A program made the translations under genes and the position numbers. A stretch of DNA of 64,000 nucleotides from Saccopteryx bilineata (Eukaryota > Chordata > Mammalia > Chiroptera > Emballonuridae), in the NCBI RefSeq assembly GCF_036850765.1, contig NC_089492.1:97669022-97733021 (forward strand), read 5' to 3'. Numbering within the stretch: position 1 is the first letter of the stretch; every line of letters begins with the position of its first letter. Below, piece by piece: positions 58,311-64,000 of the stretch. Below the pieces are notes generated by a model that was given only the letters and a program-made list of their open reading frames with translations, was not told the DNA's origin and ran no database searches.

Positions 58311-59848
58311 ATCTTGCCTTGGAGAGTGTTGGTGTATATACACTATTTAAGCAGATAAGTGATAAAATAAAGCTCAAGGGTAGCTTATTTGTGTCTAATA
58401 TTTGATGAGCCTTTTCACTGTTCTTCTTCTGCAAAAATGGTAAAAAAAAAATGCTATTCAGTATGTAAAAATAACTAGCAACACTAAAGGTATCATTGCA
58501 TATTTTCATTTTAAGTCCTACATAGCTTTGATTAGCATTTCCATGAAAATAACCTGTTCTTCATTAGAGCTATCATTATAAGGATTCACTTTGGAAAACC
58601 TCTACTAAAATCAAAGGAATGCCATCTTTGTGTTGTTTGTAGAAAAAAAAAAGTATTCTGAGATTCCAAAGCCCTCTGTCCAGCTGCTTGTTGGATACAG
58701 GAAAAAAGGGCAACAAGAACAGGCAGAACTTCTAATTCTAATGCTTTTTTTATTTTGGCTTTTGCTAATAGACATTTTTGTTTTGTTGTTGTTTTTCCTG
58801 TTTTGGAAGTTTGGATGAATTCCCAGTTAGCTTGTTTGCTTCCATTGGAGACATGGAGCAAGGTTTTTCAGGTTTATTGAAATGGAGAGGCATGAAAAAT
58901 TATCAGGAAATGCCTTTATACTGGTTTAGCATTAGCCATAACAAATGGAGTAAAGGAATTTTATCAATCTTCAGTTTTCCCATTATGTAACCTAGTTGCT
59001 AAGGAAAATGTACTTGCATTTAACATAATCAATAGGAGAGTTATCAGGAATATCTTTTAAATATTCAGTTTTCTTTTAACAAAAAAGAACGTATTGATGC
59101 TGCCATCTCTTCAAAAGTCATGCCATACATATCAGTAATCCAAATTAGTGAATTGCTTATGTCTAATACATTTGATGAATTTCAATTTACCAATATAAAT
59201 GAGCTTTCTTAGTGTCTAAAATCGTAGTTATTTATCAAGCAAGCCAATAAGTCTTATTTACTTTATCATATCATTAAAATATTGGATATTTATAGTGAAC
59301 ATCTGGAGGGAATATTATGACTTCAAAAGAATACTTCTAAATGATCTGTAATGACATTATTTTTAACAGAGATATAATTACCAGACATAGAGTTATAATA
59401 TTTATAAAATACCAACATTTTCAAAGTGATATTTACCATTTTTTCAGACTTGAGTAATTTAAAAATTTTCTTTAAATAAGGAACTTTAGCTAGTCTCATT
59501 ACAATAATATTTTACCTGTATGCAAACAAACTATGTGTATATGACATATAGTGCTTACTTATATACGTTATTAATTTAAAAGAAAAACTAAAAAACCAAA
59601 AAGGAAAATTAAATTAAATCTCTAAATGAGATTTTTCCCCCTCTCATGACATGATCAGGGCAAGCACTGTTGAGTTGAGATGTACCTGCTGTGTAAAGAT
59701 TTAATAACATTTTTCTTTTTTCTGAGCTTCTACTAATCTTTAGTCGGTTGACATAAATTAATCTGCTCCTGATAGGAATGCATAATTTGTATATAAAATC
59801 TACATTACTTCTTTTCTAACCATAGCACAATGATTAAAATACCATAGC
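58311..59848. other. unique AT-rich DNA
   Basis: No feature recognised. ORFs at 58586-58990 overlap antisense to each other and have no family resemblance. Confidence 0.4.
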
Positions 59849-59853
59849 ACTAC

Positions 59854-60595
59854 TGTAAGGCCAGGAGCCGCCATCGTGGCCATTCACATGTAGGTTCGCA
59901 TTAGATTCAAACAGACGATAATGGAACACTAGGGCCAAGAACTGATGGACCATTAGCTTTAATCCTAGCTTGCACTTGGCGGGCAAGTAAATCATACACT
60001 AGGCTCCAAAATCCACTCATTCAGTGCTCACAAAGCTACTGACTTATTTGAGTTTCCTAGAATCAAAGTTTTCTAGCTCACTAGCCTTATTCACCTCTTT
60101 TCCCCATCTCCTTATCTCTGCACAGACCCTGCACAAATTGGCTTCTCCTTCAATACTCTGCCATCTTGGCTGCTTCTCCTGGCCTCCACCACGTGGCCTC
60201 TCTCTGCTCTCTTCTCTGCTTTCTCCTCTAATGCAAATCTCAGGAATCAAGAGAGAGCAAGTGCCTGGTCTGCCCCACTTTATAGTGTAAAAATCAAAAC
60301 CTCTAATCCAATATACAAACAAGAAAGTCTCTGATACAAAGTCACTTATCTGAGGCATAATGGGATTCCTCATGAGAGTATACCACCCCACATAATGCAA
60401 TCAGTCAAGGGTGTGGGAAAAAGCTTAGTCTTAAAACTAAGCCTTAGGCTATAACGATCCTGCCTGCCCACAGCCAGCCCCCAACACACATTAATATAAT
60501 CACGTCCATCCCAAGCAATCACCTGGGGGAGGGGCTTCCACGTGGGCAGTGCCATCTTTAACAAAGTGAGCATAATATATTTTATCTGCCCAACA
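59854..60595 (-). mobile_element. solo LTR, 742 bp
   Basis: On the minus strand it runs from tgttgggcag to ggccttaca. A 5 bp TSD, actac, flanks it at 59849-59853 and 60596-60600. A TATA-like ctataaag (minus strand) is at about 60278-60285 and attaaa at about 59957-59962, the expected promoter and polyadenylation order. 5 bp duplications fit ERVL or some class-I/II elements; family unresolved. ORFs on both strands through its middle are incidental. Confidence 0.8.
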
Positions 60596-60891
60596 ACTAC
60601 CATCTAGCACCAAAGGATTATATATGCAAATTGGCATGCGTTTGAATAGTACTCATCAGTAGTACATAGTAAAAAAGGTTTCACCTGTGAAAAATGCTTA
60701 AATCATTCTTCTTAAGTTTTCATTGTCATTGAGAACACGGAATTGAAAAATTATTGTTAAAACTTTTAAAATCCAAAGAATACATCTTTGTTCCCCTAGG
60801 ACAGTGCTTCTCAAAGTGTGAGCCAGGGTGCACTGGTGCACCCTAGAAGATTTCCAGGTGTGCCCTATGGTATTCCAGAGAAATATGTGCC

Positions 60892-61373
60892 TGTTGGGGA
60901 CAGGAAAACCAACAGGGTTTTTGGAGGTTAGATTTTTGGGGGACAGAGGTGTGAGGAATTGGCTGTAAACTGACAGTCCGCCCAACCCCCCACCTCACTT
61001 GCCTGATTAGGTTGCAAATGGCTGTTAACCTGTGGTGCTGGATTGTTTACACTACCCCCCATGTTCTTGGAAAGACTGAGGGCAAGTTTCTTCTATTCTT
61101 TGTTTGCTGTAAAGTTAAGATGTTATGGTGGGGGTTTTCTGCATTGGTAAAATTCTTGGGTTGCCTTGGAAACATGATCAAAGATCTCATTGATTTGCTA
61201 ATGACCTCATTTTACCCTATAAATAAAGCAAGATGTTTTTGGGTGTGCTTTGTTCTGCCAGCAGCAATTACAGGTCCCTCCCACCCCTGTATTTTCTTAA
61301 TTCCCTGTATTTTCTTAATTCTGCACTGTTCCCACTCAGGACCTGGAATTACTAGCTGCACTGGTTTGCAGCA
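60892..61373 (+). mobile_element. solo LTR nested in the hAT, 482 bp
   Basis: Begins tgttggggac and ends ggtttgcagca, with a perfect 6 bp TSD, tgtgcc, at 60886-60891 and 61374-61379. Carries ctataaataaag at about 61217 (TATA and AATAAA overlapping) and an exact 18 bp tandem duplication at 61285-61302 / 61303-61320. A 6 bp duplication is typical of betaretrovirus-like (class II) ERVs. Confidence 0.85.
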
Positions 61374-61513
61374 TGTGCCCAGATATAAAAATAAATACAG
61401 TTACTCTATTATACCATTTCAGTACAAAAATACCACTTTTTGTTAACACATCATTATTATATTTATTATGAACACATCATTATATTATTTTTAGACAAAT
61501 ACACCCAAATAAA

Positions 61514-61609
61514 ATGGATAGACTTCTCAAAAAGAAGAATGATATTAAAGAATCAGATTCTGGAAGTGAGCAAAAATTAAGTGTAAATAAAATAGGACTT
61601 GAAGGCTGA
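61514..61609 (+). pseudogene. hAT transposase N-terminal remnant
   Basis: ATG at 61514 opens a 31-codon frame (MDRLLKKKNDIKESDSGSEQ...) ending at TGA 61607. A short lysine-rich start followed by an acidic serine stretch is common at the N-terminus of ZBED-like hAT proteins. It runs into the internal deletion point at about 61600-61630. Confidence 0.6.
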
Positions 61610-61630
61610 TGGGCAGAATTTCATTTATAG

Positions 61631-62044
61631 CATTTTCCATCATTTAACACTGAACAATACAATTGGATTAGAAACCCATTCATGGAAGCTTCAAGTGATT
61701 TTGATTTAACATTAACAGAAGAACTGGCAGCTATATCCGCTGATCATGGATTGATAATTAAACATACGAAATTGTCTCTTGAAGCCTTTTGGATTTCTAT
61801 AAAAGAAAAATATGTGGCAATATCTAAAAAAGCTTTGAACATTTTACTACAATTTTCAACATCCCATTTATGTGAATTAGGATTTTCTACCCTCAACACA
61901 ATTAAGAGTAAAAAGAAAGGAATTCTTCAATGTATTGACAAGGAAATGAGAGTTTGCCTTTCAATTATATGCCCAAACCTTGAAGAAATCACTAGGATAC
62001 ATCAGGCTCATGTTTCTCATAAACACAAGAATGAAAAAACTTAA
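61631..62044 (+). pseudogene. hAT transposase C-terminal dimerisation domain
   Basis: Open from about 61631 to the stop at 62044, with its first Met at 61682. Contains EELAAISADHGL, FWISIKEKYVAISKKALNIL, FSTSHLCELGFSTLNTIKSK and RVCLSIICPNLEEI: the helical hAT C-terminal domain as found in ZBED5/FAM200-like transposase descendants. The BED zinc finger and the catalytic acidic residues upstream are deleted, so no transposition activity is expected. The frame is uninterrupted for about 137 codons, meaning either recent insertion or chance preservation. Confidence 0.85.
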
Positions 62045-62449
62045 CACATTTGTGCCGGGACCTGCCGAATTTACTAAATCTTACTAAGAATGTATCTATA
62101 TATATAAAAAGATAACTTTGTTGTCATTTTTTTATTTTTTAACCCTCTTTTTATGAATTCTAAAAAGCATAACTCAAAAATACAATATAAAAATGTTTTT
62201 TAATGTCAGAATGAATTTAATTTTGTCGTATTTATTATGTTTAATTACCATAAAAGCATGCTTGGAGTTTATTTTTTTCTTTAATATTTGACTTAATTAT
62301 TATAACATTTTTTTTCAGAAATTTGTATATAGAGTGCCTACAATTATTTGTAGGATTTTAAATGTGCCCTGACTTCAAAAAGTTTGAGAACCACTGCCCT
62401 AGGGTTTGACACAGTCTAGTCTGATGTTGCTGAAATCCATAATCTTTAT

Positions 62450-63010
62450 GGTTGCTTAATAACTTTATTGTGATATAATTTATATCTAACCAACCATGCT
62501 CATTGAAATGAGTTTGACTGATGTATATGGCTGAGAAAGCACCGCCATGATCGAGATACAGAGTTGTTTCTCTCTAATGTAACTATTATGTTCTGTATCT
62601 TTTTTTATTAAGATTTTTATTTATTCATTTTAGAGAGAGGAGAGAGAGAGAGAGAGAAGAGCAGGGGAGGAGCAGAAAGCATCAACTCTCGTATGTGCCT
62701 TTACCAGGCAAGCCCAGGGCTTTGAACCAGAGACCTCGACATTCCAGGATGATGCTTTATCCACTGCGCCACCACAGGTCAGGCATGTTCACTATCTTGA
62801 CTTTTGGCAGTTCACCCTTCCCTCCACTCCATGTTCTAGACAACTACTGATCTGCTTTCTATCACTATAAATCCGTTTACATTTTCTAGAGTTTTTATAC
62901 AAGTGGAATCATTCAATATGGACTATTTTTTGTCTGACTTCTTTTACTAAGAATGATTTTGTGTTTCATCTATGTTGTCATGTATATCATAAATTTGTTT
63001 CTTTCTCTTT
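62450..63010 (-). mobile_element. old L1 3' UTR region, antisense
   Basis: 'tttattgtgatataatttatatc', 'ctactgatctgctttctatcactata', 'acattttctagagtttttatac', 'cttcttttactaagaatg' is the reverse of an old L1M 3' end. Split by the SINE at 62605. Confidence 0.75.
62605..62783 (-). mobile_element. short tRNA-derived SINE, older type
   Basis: T-rich tail, (ga)n stretch, then reverse tRNA-like head 'tatccactgcgccaccacagg'. About 180 bp, shorter than families A and B. Imperfect flanking repeat atgttctgtatctt / atgttcactatctt. Inserted in the L1 above. Confidence 0.75.
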
Positions 63011-63475
63011 GCTGCATAGTTTGAATCTCAGTGATTTGATCTCTGCTCTATATCTGATAACAGTAGAGTTTGAGAATCTTTACTTTTAATGAATGGTTCA
63101 TTGGCAGATAACCTAGAGACATACAGTTCTGAGGCTATTAGCGAAGACCATTAACTGCAGTGTTAACAGAGAGAGGTTCAGCGAAATCTTTTATTTTAAC
63201 CTTCCTAAATTATCAGATGGCACGGGAGATTTTTTTCTACATCAATTCTGTCCTTGAGAAAGCACTTACCCCTTGTTATTATAAATATTTTTCTTATTCA
63301 TAACTCAGGCTAAGATAAAAATGGTGAACAGTTTTTTTTAGAGTTGAGGAAGACAACTTTTGCCAGAAATATTTTTCTTTCTGTTATTGATCAGTTAAGG
63401 TCAATAACAATAGTGAAATCTCTCAGATGAAGATGCACACATGTATTTCAAATTGAATGTTAAAATCTTAATCTC
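63011..63475. other. unique DNA
   Basis: No feature recognised. Confidence 0.4.
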
Positions 63476-63792
63476 CCCTGACCAGGTGGTGGCGCAGTAG
63501 ATAGAGCATCGGACTGGGATGTGTAGGACACAGGATCAAGACCCCAAGGTCACCAGCTTGAGCTTGGGCTCATCTGGTTTGAGCAAAAGCTCACCAGCTT
63601 GGACCCAAGGTCGCTGGCTTGAGCAAGGGATTCACTCAGTCTGCGGTAGCCCCACGGTCAGGCACATATGAGAAAGCAATCAATGAACAACTAAAATGCT
63701 GCAACAAAGGTTGATGCTTCCCATTTCTCTCCATTTCTGTCTGTCTGTCCCTATCTATCCCTCTCTCTGACTCTGTCTCTGTCAAAAAAAAA
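63476..63792 (+). mobile_element. tRNA-derived bat SINE, family B
   Basis: Plus-strand copy, 'cctgaccaggtggtggcgca' head, 'ctgtctgtctgtccctatc' and A-tail. B box is mutated (aggatcaagaccc). TSD not clear. Confidence 0.88.
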
Positions 63793-64000
63793 AAACAAAC
63801 AAACCTGTCCTCACTTTCTATGGTAGTGCAGTACTGTATAAATGACTGTGAAACCCAAATCTATACAAAGTCATCTTAATAATTGCTTAGAAAAATTACA
63901 ATTATTCCATGATCTTTCAAATGTTTGTCAAAACATGCAAAGCTCTTACTGTCAATGATAAATATATAAAAAATAGAAAAACAGTGAAATCAATATTTAT
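63793..64000. other. unique AT-rich DNA to the window edge
   Basis: No feature recognised. Confidence 0.4.

Larger units (their letters stand above)
60802..62396 (+). mobile_element. hAT transposon deletion derivative
   Basis: TIRs cagtgcttctcaaagt (left) and cagtggttctcaaact (right, reverse complement). 8 bp TSD ccctagga at 60794-60801 and ccctaggg at 62397-62404 (one mismatch). It holds remnants of one transposase gene: a 31-codon N-terminal piece at 61514-61606 and a C-terminal piece. Without the nested LTR the element is about 1.1 kb, too short for an autonomous hAT. Confidence 0.92.

Noticed and set aside
61012..61446. 144-codon ORF
   Set aside because: Starts in the nested LTR and crosses its boundary and TSD into the hAT, so it cannot be one ancestral protein.

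Overview
The window is mammalian, intron/intergenic-type DNA: AT-rich, no bacterial-style gene packing, no exon that I can assign to a host protein, and a dense, layered set of transposable elements. Copies of two tRNA-headed SINE families, together with a young L1 and recent-looking hAT elements, point to a bat genome. The SINE forms look to me like those of horseshoe bats and relatives (Rhinolophoidea), but that family-level placement is from memory and is not proven by the sequence. I see no host gene; the window reads as a gene desert or a large intron.

Layout. 1-12 kb: a twin-primed L1 3' end, ancient MIR, MaLR-like and L1M relics, two SINEs, an unassigned 0.8 kb block with GGAGGACA motifs, a truncated endogenous retrovirus (5' LTR, gag remnant, partial 3' LTR) sitting inside an old L1, and a probable solo LTR. 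12-20 kb: old LINE pieces, SINEs, a short young L1 with perfect target-site duplications (TSDs), and a small processed retrocopy of a GC-rich transcript on the minus strand. 20-31.6 kb: mostly unique AT-rich DNA with L2, MIR and old L1 fossils and two SINEs.

31.7-39.0 kb is the centrepiece: a full-length, young L1 with a CpG-rich 5' UTR containing about 1.8 tandem copies of a ~241 bp monomer. A 215 bp piece of ORF2 is fused directly upstream of the first monomer, and the whole chimera is enclosed by one 14 bp TSD. ORF1 carries one frameshift and one nonsense codon and ORF2 two frameshifts, so this copy is not intact.

39.2-42.5 kb: SINEs and a 2.6 kb class-I-type ERV with two 361 bp LTRs, a tRNA-Phe-type primer-binding site, a nucleocapsid-like cysteine/histidine segment and a protease active-site motif; the polymerase and envelope are almost entirely lost. 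42.5-59.8 kb: largely featureless AT-rich DNA with L2, MER5A-like and L3/CR1-like fossils, SINEs, one 515 bp nonautonomous hAT with TSD, and a TA microsatellite beside a SINE. 59.85-62.4 kb is a compact transposon cluster: a 742 bp solo LTR, then a hAT deletion derivative with TIRs, an 8 bp TSD and a surviving transposase C-terminus, itself interrupted by a 482 bp solo LTR with a 6 bp TSD. The end holds an old L1 with nested SINEs.

No genes here work together as a pathway. The biology is that of genome colonisation: L1 machinery is the likely mobiliser of the SINEs and the retrocopy, and nesting gives relative ages (old L1M, then ERV; hAT, then LTR).
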